From Diadema setosum (lineage: Eukaryota > Echinodermata > Echinoidea > Diadematoida > Diadematidae), in contig NC_092686.1 of the NCBI RefSeq assembly GCF_964275005.1, forward strand, positions 49,215,627 through 49,279,626: a stretch of DNA of 64,000 bases, read 5' to 3'. Of this stretch, positions 21,759 to 32,630 are shown one piece after another. Under the pieces are notes generated by a model that was given only the letters and a program-made list of their open reading frames with translations, ran no database searches and had not been told where the DNA came from. How positions within the stretch are numbered: position 1 is the first letter of the stretch; each line of letters begins with the position of its first letter. Both the position numbers and the translations under genes were made by a program.

Positions 21759-24700
21759 TTTTATAACCCTAACTCTCAAACTCTAATACCCCGAACAAAT
21801 TCAAAACCCTAAAAACCTATACCCTCAAAACCCTAATAACCCCGCACTATAAAACCCTAGTAACCCTATATTCAAAACCCTAATAACCCCTAACCTTAAA
21901 ACCTTCATACCCCGAACAAATTCAAAACCCTAAACACCTATACCCTCAAAACCCTAATAACCCCGCAATATAAAACCCTAGTAACCCTATATTCAAAACC
22001 CCAATAACCTAAACCCTCAAAACCCTAATACCCCGAAAAAAATCAAAACCCTCAAAACATGCACCCTCAAACCCCTAATAGCCCCACCCTGGAAACCCTA
22101 ATAACCCAAAAAATTCAAAACTCTCAAAACCCTAATAACAGGCCCCCCCCACTTCTAAGACCCTAGCAACTCCATATTCAAAATTCTAATAACCCAACCC
22201 TCAAAACCCTAATACCCCCAACAAATTAAAAACTTTGAAAACCAATACACTCAAAACCCTAATAACCCCGCACTCCAAAACCCTAGTAACCCCATATTTA
22301 AAACCCTAATAACCCCGACCCTGAAAATCCTAATAACCCCCCAAAATTCAAAACCCTTAATACATTACCCTCAAAACCCTAATAACCCCGCAATCCGAAA
22401 CCCTAGTAACCCCATAGTCAAAACCCAAATAACCCCAACCCTCAAAACCCTAATATCTCAAACAAATTCAAAACCCTAAAAACCTTTTCATTTAATACGG
22501 TAATAACCCCACACTCTAAATCCCTAGTAACCCCATATTCAAAACCCTAATAACCCTATATTCAAAACACTAATAACCCTAACCCTCAAAACCCTAATAC
22601 CCTTAACAAATAAAAAAAAACCCTAACAGCATATGCCCTCAAAACCCTAATAACCCCGCACTATCAAACCCTAGTAACCCTATATTCAAAACCCCAATAA
22701 CCTAAACACTCATAACCTAATACCCCGAACAAATTCAAAACCCTCAAAACATGAACCCTCGTAACCTTAATAGCCCCACCCTGGAAACCCTAATAACCCC
22801 AACAAATTCAAAACCCTTAATACCTTACCCTCAAAACCCTAATAACCCCGCAATCCGAAATTATAGTAACCCCATAGTCAAAACCCTAATAGCCTTAACA
22901 AATTAAAAAACCCTAACAAACATATGCCCTCAAAACCCTAATAACCCCGCTCTCTAAAACCCTAGTAACCCCATATTCAAAACCCTAATAACCCCACCCG
23001 TCAAAATCCTAATACCCTTAACAAATTAAATACCCTAACAACATATGCCCTCAAAACCCTAATAACCCCGCTCTGTAAAACCCTAGTAACCCTATATTCA
23101 AAACCCTAATAACCCCAACCCTCAAAACCCTAATACCCTTAACAAAATTAAAAACCCTGGCAACATATGCCCTCAAAACCCTAATAACCTCGCACTCTAA
23201 AACCCTAGTAACCCTATATTCAAAACCCTAATAACCCCAACCCTCAAAACCCTAATAACCCCGACCCTGAAAACCCTAATAACCTCAAGAAATTCAAAAC
23301 CCTAGTGACCCCATATTCAAAAACCCTTATAACCCCAACCCTGAAAACCCTAATACCTCGAACAAATTCAAAACCCTAAAAACCTTTACCATCAAAACCA
23401 AAATAGCCCCACATATTAAAATACTAGTAACCCCATATTCAAAACCCTAATAGCCCTAACTCTAAAATCCCTAATACCCCGAACAAATTCAAAACCCTAA
23501 AAACCTAATCCTTCAAATCCCTAATAAAACCGCACTCTAAAACCCTGGTGACCCCATATTCAAATTCCTAATAACCCCCAATCCTCCAAACACTAATACC
23601 CCGAACAAATTAAAAATCCTAAAAACCTATAGGGGACCTACCATCAAAACCCTAATAACCCCGCACTATAAAACCCTAGTAACCCTATATTCAAATCCCC
23701 CAATAACCCCAACCCTCAAAACCCTAATACCCCGAACAAATTCAAAACCCTCAAAACATTCACTCTCAAAACCCTAATATCCCCACTCTGAAAACTGTAC
23801 TAACCCAAACAAATTCAAAACCCTCAAAACCCGAATAACCCCTCCCCAATTTAAAAGCCTAGTAACCCCATATTCAAAACCCTAACAACCCCAACCCTCA
23901 AAACCCTAATACCCTAATAACCCCGACCCTGAAAACCCTAATAACCACAAGAAATTCAAAACCCTTATGACCATAACCCTGAAAACCCTAATATCCCCGA
24001 ACAAATTCAAAACCCTCAAAAAACCTATACCATCAAAACCCTAATAACCCCACACATTAACACCCTAGTAACCCCATATTCAAAACCCTAATAACCCTAA
24101 CTCTCAAAACCCTAATACCCTGAACAAATTCAAACCCTAAAAACCTATACCCTCAAAACCCTAATAACCCCGCACTATAAAACCCTAGTAACCCGATATT
24201 CAAAACCCTAATAACCCCTAACCTTAAAACTTTCATACCCCGAACAAATTGAAACCCTAAACACCTATACCCTCAAAACCCTAATAACCCCGAACTATTA
24301 AACCCTAGTAACCCTATATTCAAAACCCCAATAACCTAAACCCTCAAAACCCTAATACCATGAACAAATTGAAAACCCTAAAAACCTATACCATCAAAAC
24401 CCTAATAACCCCACAGTAAAACCCTAGTAACCCCATATTCAAAACCCTAATAACCCTAACTCTCAAAACCATAATACCCCGAACAAATTCAAAACCCTAA
24501 AAACCTATACCATCAAAACCCTAATAACCCCACAGTAAAACCCTAGTCACCCCATATTCAAAAACCTAATAACCCTAACTCTCAAAACCCTAATACCCCG
24601 AACAAATTAAAAACCCTAAAAACCTATACCATCAAAACCCTAATAACCCCGCACTATAAAACCCTAGTAACCCTATATTCAAAACCCTAATAATCCCTAA

Positions 24701-27700
24701 CCTTAAAACATTCATACCCCGAACAAATTAAAAACCCTAAACACCTATACCCTCAAAACCCTAATAACCCCGCACTATAAAACCCTAGTAACCCTATATT
24801 CAAATCCCCCAATAACCCCAACCCTCAAAACAATAATACCCCGAACAAATTCAAAACCCTCAAAACATTCACTCTCAAAACCCTAATATCCCCACTCTGA
24901 AAACTGTACTAACCCAAACAAATTCAAAACCCTCAAAACCCTAATAACCCCTCCCCAATTTAAAACCCTAGTAACCCCATATTCAAAACTCTAACAACCC
25001 AAACCCTCAAAACCCTAATACCCTAATAACCCCGACCCTGAAAACCCTAATAACCACAAAAAATTCAAAACCCTTATAACCAAAACCCTGAAAACCCTAA
25101 TACCCCGAACAAATTCAAAACCCTAAAAACCTATACCATCAAAACCCTAATAACCCCACAGTAAAACCCTAGTCAACCCATATTCAAAACCCTAATAACC
25201 CTAACTCTCAAAACCCTAATACCCCGAACAAATTCAAAACCCTAAAAACATATACCCTCAAAACTCTAATAACCCCGCACTATTAAACCCTAGTAACCCT
25301 ATATTCAAAACCCTAATAACCCCTAACCTTAAAACTTTCATACCCCGAACAAATTCAAAACCCTAAACACCTATACCCTCAAAACCCTAATAACCCCGAA
25401 CTATTAAACCCTAGTAACCCTATATTCAAAACCCCAATAACCTAAACCCTCAAAACAATAATACCCCGAACAAATTCAAAACCCTCAAAACATGCACCCT
25501 CAAACCCCTAATAGCCTCGCCCTGGAAACCCTAATAACCCAAAAAATTCAAAACTCTCAAAACAATTATAACACGCCAACCTCCCCCACATCTAAGACCC
25601 TAGCAACTCCATATTGAAAATCCTAATAACCCAACCCTCAAAACCCTAATACCCCGAACAAATTAAAAACTCTAAAAACCAATACACTCAAACCCCTAAT
25701 AACCCCGCACTCCAAAACCCTAGTAACCCCATATTTAAAACCCTAATAACCCCGACCCTGAAAATCCTAATAACCCCCAAAAATTCAAAACCCTTAATAC
25801 ATTACCCTCAAAACCCTAATAACAACGCAATCCGAAACGTAACCCCATTTTCAAAACCCTAAAAACCCCAACCCTCAAAACCCTAATACCCTAAGCAAAT
25901 TAAAAAACCCTGAGAACATTATGACCTCAAAACCCTAATACCCTCAGCAAATTAAAAAACCATAAGAACATTATGCCCTCAAAACCCTAATAACCCCGCT
26001 CTCTAAAACCCTAGTAACCCTATATTCAAAACCCTAATAACCACAACCCTCAAAACCCTAATACCCTTAACAAATTAAAAAAAACGTAACAGCACATGCC
26101 CTCAAAACCCTAATAACCCCGCACTATAAAACCCTAGTAACCCTATATTCAAAACCCCAATAACCTAAACCCTCATAACCTAACACCCCGAACAAATTCA
26201 AAACCCTCAAAACATGCACCCTCATAACCCTAATAGCCCCACCCTGGAAACCCTAATAACCCCAACAAATTCATAACCCTTAATACCTTACCCTCAAAAC
26301 CCTAATAACCCCGCAATCCGAAATCCTAGTAACCCCATAGTCAAAACCCTAATAACCCCAACCCTCAAAACCCTAATACCCTTAACAAATTAAAAAACCC
26401 TAACATATGCCCTCAAAACCCTAATAACCCCCTTAACAAATTAAAAACTAACAACATATGCCCTCAAAACCCTAATAACCCCGCTCTCTAAAACCGTAGT
26501 AACCCTATATTCAAGACCCTAATAACCCCAACCCACAAAACCCTAATACCCATAACAAATTAAAACCCCTAACAACATATGCCCTCAAAATCCTAATAAC
26601 CTCCCACTCTCGAACCCTAGTAACCCTATATTCAAAACCCTAATAACCCTAACCCTCAAAACTCTAATAACCCCGACCCTGAAAACCCTAATAACCTCAA
26701 GAAATTCAAATCCCTAGTAACCCCATATTTAAAACCCTTATAACCCCAACCCTGAAAACCCTAATACCTCGAACAAATTTAAAACCCTAAAAACCTCTAC
26801 TATCAAAACCCTAATAGCCCCACATATTAAAACCCTAGTAACCCCACATTCAAAACCCTAATAACCCTAACTCTAAAATCCCTAATACCCCGAACAAATT
26901 CAAAACCCTAAAAACCTAATCCTTCAAATCCCTAATAACCCCAACCCTCAAAACCCTAATACCCTTAACAAATTAAAAACCCTAACAAGATATGCCCTCA
27001 AAATCCTAATAACCTCCCACTCTCAAAACTCTAATAACCCCGATCCTGAAAACCCTAATAACCTCAAGAAATTCAAAACCCTAGTAACCCCATATTCAAA
27101 ACCCTTATAACCCCAACCCTGAAAACCCTAATACCTCGAACAAATTTAAAACCCTAAAAACCTTGACCATCAAAACCCTAATAGCCCCACATATTAAAAC
27201 CCTAGTAACCCCACATTCAAAACCCTAATAACCCTAACTCTAAAATCCCTAATACCCCGAACAAATTCAAAACCCTCAAAGCCTAATCCTTCAAATCCCT
27301 AATAACCCCAACCCTCAAAACCCTAATACCCTTAACAAATTAAAAACCCTAACAACATATGCCCTCAAAATCCTAATAACCTCCCACTCTCAAAACTCTA
27401 ATAACCCCAACCCTGAAAACCCTAATAACCTCAAGAAATTCAAAACCCTAGTAACCCCATATTCAAAACCCTTATAACCCCAACCCTGAAAACCCTAATA
27501 CCTCGAACAAATTTAAAACCCTAAAAATCTTTACCATCAAAACCCTAATAGCCCCACATATTAAAACCCTAGTAACCCTATATTCAAAACCCTAATAACC
27601 CTAACCCTCAAAACTCTAATAACCATGACCCTGAAAACCCTAATAACCTCAAGAAATTCAAAACCCTAGTAACCCCATTTTCAAATTCCTAATAACCCTC

Positions 27701-28954
27701 AATCCTCCAAACCCTAATACCCCGAACAAATTCAAAACCCTAAAAACCTTTACAATCAAAATCCTAATAGCCCTAACTCTAAAATCCCTAATACCCCGAA
27801 CAAATTCAAAACCATAAAAACCTAATCCTTCAAATCCCTAATAACCCCGCACTCTTAAACTCTGGTGACCCCATATTCAAATTCCTAATAACCCCCAATC
27901 CTCCAAACCCTAATACCCTTAACAAATTAAAAACTAACAACATATACCCTCAAAACCCTAATAACCCCACTCTCTAAAACCCTATTAACCCTATATTCAA
28001 AACCCCTAATACCCGTAAGAAATTAAAACCCCTAACAACATATGCCCTCAAAACCCTAATAACCTCGCACTCTAAAACCCTAGTAACCCTATATTCAAAA
28101 CCCTAATAACCCTTACCCTCAAAACCCTAATAACCCCGACCCTCAAAACCCTAATAACCTCAAAAAAAATTCAAAACCCTAATAAATCCATATTCAAAAC
28201 CCTTATAACCCCAACCCTGAAAACCCTAATACCTCGAACAAATTCAAAACCCTAAAAACCTTTACCATCAAAACCCTAATAGCCCCACATATTAAAACCC
28301 TAGTAACCCCATATTCAAAACCCTTATAACCATAACTCTAAAATCCCTAATACCCCGAACAAATTCAAAACCCTACAAACCTAATCCTTCAAATCCCTAA
28401 TAACCCCGCACTCTAAAACCCTGGTGACCCCATATTCAAGTTCCTAATAACCCCAATCCTCCGAACCCTAATACCCCGAACAAATTAAGAATCCTAAAAA
28501 CCTATAGGGGACCTACCCTCAAAACCCTAATAACCCCACACTATAAAACCCTAGTAACCCTATATTCAAATCCCCCAATAACCCCAACCTTCAAAACCCT
28601 AATACCCCGAACAAATTCAAAACCCTCAAAACATTCACCCTCAAAACCCTAATATCCCCACTCTGAAAACTGTACGAACCCAAACAAATTAATAACCCTC
28701 AAAACCCGAATAACCCCTTCCCAATTTAAAACGCTAGTAACCCCATATTCAAAACCCTAACAACCCCAACCCTGAAAACCCTAATACCCTAATAACCCCG
28801 ACCCTGAAAACCCTAATACCCTAATAACCCCGACCCTGAAAACCTTAATACTCTAATAACCCCGACCCTGAAAACCCAAATAACCCCAAGAAATTCAAAA
28901 CCCATATAACCAGAAAGCTGAAAACCGTAATACCCCGAACAAATTAAAAACCCT

Positions 28955-29815
28955 AAAAACCTTTACAATCAAAACCCAAATAACCCCACACATTAAAACC
29001 CTAGTAACCCCATATTCAAAACCCTAATAACCCTAACTCTCAAAACCCTAATACCCAAACAAATTCAAAACCCTAAAAACCTATACCCTCAAAACCCTCA
29101 TAACCCCGCACTATAAAACCTTAGTAACCCGATATTCAAAGAAATAATTTAAGGGTATCATTGTTTTGAGGGTTAGGGTTATTAGGATTTTGAATATAGG
29201 GTTACTAGGGTTTTAGAGAGCGGGGTTATTAGGGTTTTTGAGGGCATAATGTTGTTAGGTTTTAAATTTGCTAAGGTATTAGGGTTTAGAGAGTTGGGTT
29301 ATTAGGGTTTTGAATATGGGGTTACTAGGGATTTAGAGTGTGGGATTATTAGCGTATTACATGAAAAGGTTTTGGGGGTTTTGAGTTTGTTCGAGATATT
29401 AGGGTTTTGAGGGTTGGGTTTATTAGGATTTTGACCATGGGTTTCTATGGTTTTGGATTGCTGAGTTATTAGGATTTTGAGGGTAAGGTATTAAGGGTTT
29501 TGAATTTTGTTGGTTCTTAGGACTTTCAGGGTCGGGGTTATTAGGGTTTTAAATATGGGGTTACTAGGGTTTTGGATTGCGGGGTTATTAATGTTTAGAG
29601 GGTATTGTTTTTAGAGTTTATAATTTTTTTCGGGTTGGGTTGTTAGGATTTTTGAATCTGGGTTGCTAGGGTCTGAAATGTGTGTGTGGGGGCGTGTAAT
29701 TATTTTTTTAAGAGTTTTGAATTTTGTTGTGGTTGTTAGGGTTAGGGTTAGGGTTAAGGGTTCAGGGTTAGGTTTAGGGTTAGGGTTAGGGGGTTAGGGG
29801 ATTAGGGTTAGGGTT
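28955..29815. repeat. Satellite strand-flip block, first copy
   Basis: The CCCTAA-strand satellite runs to about 29130. A short linker (AGAAATAATTTAAGGGTATC) then switches it to the TTAGGG strand: the following ~500 bases are the same modules in reverse complement (GGGGTTACTAGGGTTTT and so on). The block ends with degenerate TTAGGG repeats (about 29737-29815). Confidence 0.85.
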
Positions 29816-30444
29816 AAAAAACCTTTACGATCAAAACCCAAATAACCCCACACATTAAAACCCTAGTAACCCCATATTCAAAACCCTAATAACCCTAACT
29901 CTCAAAACCCTAATACCCAAACAAATGCAAAACCCTAAAAACCTATACCCTCAAAACCCTCATAACCCCGCACTATAAAACCTTAGTAACCCGATATTCA
30001 AAGAAATAATTTAAGGGTATCATCGTTTAGAGGGTTAGGGTTATTAGGGATTTGAATATAGGGTTACTAGGGTTTTAGAGAGCGGGGTTATTAGGGTTTT
30101 TGAGGGCATGATGTTGTTAGGTTTTAAATTTGCTAAGGTATTAGGGTTAAGAGAGTTGGGTTATTAGGGTTTTGAATATGGGGTTACTAGGGATTTAGAG
30201 TGTGGGATTATTAGCGTATTACATGAAAAGGTTTTTGGGGTTTTGAGTTTGTTCAAGATATTAGGGTTTTGAGGGTTGGGTTTATTAGGATTTTGACCAT
30301 GGGTTTGTATGGTTTTGGATTGCTGAGTTATTAGGATTTTGAGGGTAAGGTAATAAGGGTTTTGAATTTTGTTGGTTCTTAGGATTTTGAGGGTAAGGTA
30401 ATAAGGGTTTTGAATTTTGTTGGTTCTTAGGACTTTCAGGGTCG

Positions 30445-30445
<1 letters not shown>
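29816..30445. repeat. Satellite strand-flip block, second copy
   Basis: It repeats the first block from AAAAACCTTTAC onward at an offset of 861-862 bases, with the same linker at about 29999-30022. It has a small extra duplication of ~45 bases (30335-30430, around GAGGGTAAGGTAATAAGGG) and joins the pure telomere repeats on the right. Confidence 0.85.
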
Positions 30446-30478
<33 letters not shown>

Positions 30479-30570
30479 GTTAGGGGTTAGGGTTAGGGTT
30501 AGGGTTAGGGTTAGGGTTAGGGTTAGGGTTAGGGTTAGGGTTAGGGTTAGGGTTAGGGTTAGGGTTAGGG
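30446..30570 (+). repeat. Interstitial telomeric repeat, TTAGGG
   Basis: After a few imperfect units, 30487-30570 is exactly 14 perfect TTAGGG copies. The array then stops at CTAGATTTC and a different, non-telomeric repeat begins. The G-rich strand runs 5' to 3' to the right, as at a right-hand chromosome end, but more than 33 kb of other DNA follows. Confidence 0.95.
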
Positions 30571-30589
30571 CTAGATTTCAAATAAAAAA

Positions 30590-31045
30590 GGACCTCCGTA
30601 ACCCCCGAAAAAGACCTTTATGTACCCCAAAAAAGACGGCCCCCATAAAAGACCATTATGTACCTGTCCTTTTTGGGGGATGGTCCTTTTTGGGGGACAT
30701 AACGGTCCTTTTTGGGTTACATAAAGGTCCTTTTTGGGTTACATGTCCTTTTTGGGGGACCTAAAGGTCCTTTGTGGGGTACATAAAGGTCTTTTTTCGG
30801 GTCGACGGGAGTCCTTTTTCGGGGTACTTGGTCTTTTTTCAGGTACTCAAAGGTCTATTTTGGGGGACTTAAAAGTCCTTTTAGGGGGATGGTCTTTTTT
30901 GGGGTACCGAAAGGTCTTTTTTCAGGTACATGAGTCCTTTTTGGGGGACAGTCTTTTTTCGGGTACATAGGACCTTTGAGTCCCCGTAAAAGGACTTTTA
31001 AGTACCCTTAAAAAGACCATGTACCCGAAAAAGGACTTTATTGTA
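30590..31045. repeat. Palindromic GGACC/GGTACC repeat, copy 0
   Basis: Short units such as GGTCCTTTTTGGGGGAC and AAAGGTCTTTTTTGGGGTAC alternate in both orientations, so the region is rich in inverted repeats. It is the diverged relative of 49050-49475 and 57040-57630. The Gly/Phe/Leu-rich open frame over it (30734-30970) is an artefact of the repeat. Confidence 0.8.
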
Positions 31046-31507
31046 CCTTTGTATTTTTTCTTAAATTCTTAAAAATCGGTGTGAGAATCCAAAATTGTTT
31101 TTTGGCAAATATGTACAGTTCTATCCAAAGAATAATCACACAAAAGGATTAAAATAAATTCTATCAAACAGAAAAAAGAGAGCAAAAAAACTAAAAAATC
31201 ATTTTTTTTTATAATTTTCGCTTTTTAAGGGCATTTTCAATCATAAATATCTCGATAAGGAATCAATTTAGAAAAAAGAAAATTCTTGGATTCAATGCGG
31301 AAATTTCCCTTCTCTATCATATGTGCTGGGCATTTCCAGAAAATGAATAGTGAAAAAATGACAGCAGATTTTCTTCGTAAACCTCGTTTTTAGAAATTTT
31401 CAGAACTGGCCCCGAAATAGTGTATATGAGACCCGGCCTCTGCCAAAACCCGACACTTCTCGGCAAAGTGATTACGCACGACAGCCCGAAAAAGGTCAAA
31501 AAGTGAC
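31046..31507. other. Single-copy stretch between hairpin repeat and unit tail
   Basis: AT-rich with no gene seen. Units 1 and 2 do not have this segment: there the hairpin modules join the CTCAGGGACC tail directly. Confidence 0.6.
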
Positions 31508-32096
31508 CTCAGGGACCAACTTGACATTTTGGTATCATGTTGTACGGGAAATGTTCTAGTTTCTGATGATATCAACAACATTTCGAAATAGAATCTACAA
31601 AATGTGAAATTTTGAAGAGAAAGGTGGGATATCAGTCTCAAAAGTTGACAAAATCTTACGTCTGAGGACCAAATCGCCTTCGTTTACGGCGAAAATGACT
31701 GTTCTTTTAGCGATCGTGTGTAAGAAATTCTGCGTTGAACCCTAGTACACATTGTCATGGCGTACACGTGATCGAAATACGCGTTCACGATTGGTCAACT
31801 GCCCCGGAGACCCTTGTTTACAAGCCATCTACGTGTTATACTATGGGGATTGCTGCATAACAGCAGCGGCCGCCGCGCGGTGTGTGTAGTGGTAGTGTAG
31901 GCTTACCGCATGCAACACACGTATCGTGACTGCTGTTCAGTACGGAAATGTGACATTTTTCCGCTTTGTTAGACTGTTTTTTAGCAAGTTGAGGTAGAAA
32001 TTGGAAGCCTTAAAATCAACACATAAGAGGAAAAGAAGGTCACATTTATCATCATGCAATTTCGAAGAAGGATCAAGCTGAAATCACGGCATCAAG
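31508..32096 (+). repeat. Tail of tandem unit, copy 0
   Basis: From CTCAGGGACC to CATCAAG this matches 49476-50105 and 57630-58266 almost throughout. It lacks a CG-rich insert (CGCGCGCGCG-type) that the other two share. The Harbinger element interrupts it at its right end. Confidence 0.9.
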
Positions 32097-32330
32097 AGGG
32101 CTTTTTACACTTGTAAATTTTTGCTTAGCCCCGGACTATCGGTGGGGCTAAGGGGGGGCCTTAGCCCCACCGATAGTACGGGACTATCCTTAGCCCACTT
32201 TCTGTTTACACTCGTTTTTGCCAAAGTGGGCTAGCCCCACCGATAGTACGGTACTATCTGGCCCTGCAAAATAGCAGGGGTTAGCACCGCAATTGCGGTG
32301 CTAGCACCGCAATTGCGGTGCCAAGCAAGT
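32097..32330 (+). promoter_or_regulatory. Left subterminal repeat cluster
   Basis: Inside the left terminal repeat, blocks such as CCCCACCGATAGTACGG occur twice or more in both orientations. A perfect 18-base palindrome GCACCGCAATTGCGGTGC is repeated twice (32284-32301 and 32304-32321). Relatives of the GTGTAAA and AGTACGGGACTA motifs recur near the right end (43335-43518). Such clusters are likely binding sites for the element's own proteins; that role is inferred. Confidence 0.6.
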
Positions 32331-32630
32331 GAGTGTAAACAGAACGAAAAAATAATCCTGGGCTAAGCGGCAGAGACGAAGCCGAACCCCGCCGACCAAT
32401 CAGAAACGAGATGACAATGAATATGCATTTTTAACGACGCTTATCGGGTCGGGTCACAGAACATATCACGTGACTTCCGTCTATTCTCGCGCGCCCACTT
32501 GAATACGTAAACAAACAGTACAACTACAGCTACTACACAGATGCAGTGTAGCATGTATGTTCTACTTTCGACAAAATTCTACAAATTCTGCAAAGAAAAA
32601 AATCTCACTGTCTGGATTTGAGGTTCAATC

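Larger units (their letters stand above)
18179..21762 (-). mobile_element. LINE (Jockey-superfamily, L2/CR1-like) inserted in the satellite; reverse-transcriptase core missing
   Basis: Reading on the minus strand: a short 5' leader (21762-21627), ORF1 (21626-20787), a ~466 bp spacer, the endonuclease part of ORF2 (20320-19175), then directly the last part of the reverse-transcriptase protein (about 19140-18832), and an A-rich 3' end at about 18179. The reverse-transcriptase palm with its FADD-type box is absent, so roughly 1.5-2 kb has been lost by one internal deletion. Satellite sequence abuts both ends (CCCTAAT on the left, ATAACCCTAAC on the right) with at most a 2-base duplication. The family call rests on the endonuclease and C-terminal motifs and could be refined to another Jockey-group clade. 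Confidence 0.85.
15340..29140 (-). repeat. Telomere-like higher-order satellite, CCCTAA orientation, ~10.2 kb excluding the inserted LINE
   Basis: The array is made of ~24 bp modules that each begin AAAACCCTA. About five module types alternate: one with ATACCCCGAACAAATTC, one with AAAACCTATACCCTC, one with ATAACCCCGCACTAT, one with GTAACCCTATATTC and one with ATAACCCTAACTCTC. Together they form a ~120 bp higher-order unit. Larger blocks are also repeated: the marker AGGGGACCTACC occurs at about 15617, 23633 and 28507, and the marker CCACTCTGAAAACT occurs at least six times. Subtracting the LINE, the first two block starts are about 4.4 kb apart and the next about 4.9 kb. The CCCTAA core points to origin from telomere repeats. 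There are no genes in it; the G-rich strand could form quadruplexes. Confidence 0.9.

Noticed and set aside
15340-29140. CRISPR-like pattern of short repeats and variable spacers
   Set aside because: The repeats are degenerate CCCTAA-based modules, the 'spacers' are themselves repeated, and the context is eukaryotic.
30734-30970. Open frame with repeated Gly/Phe/Leu peptides
   Set aside because: It is a direct read-through of the GGTCCTTTTTGGGG repeat and has no start context or homology that I recognise.
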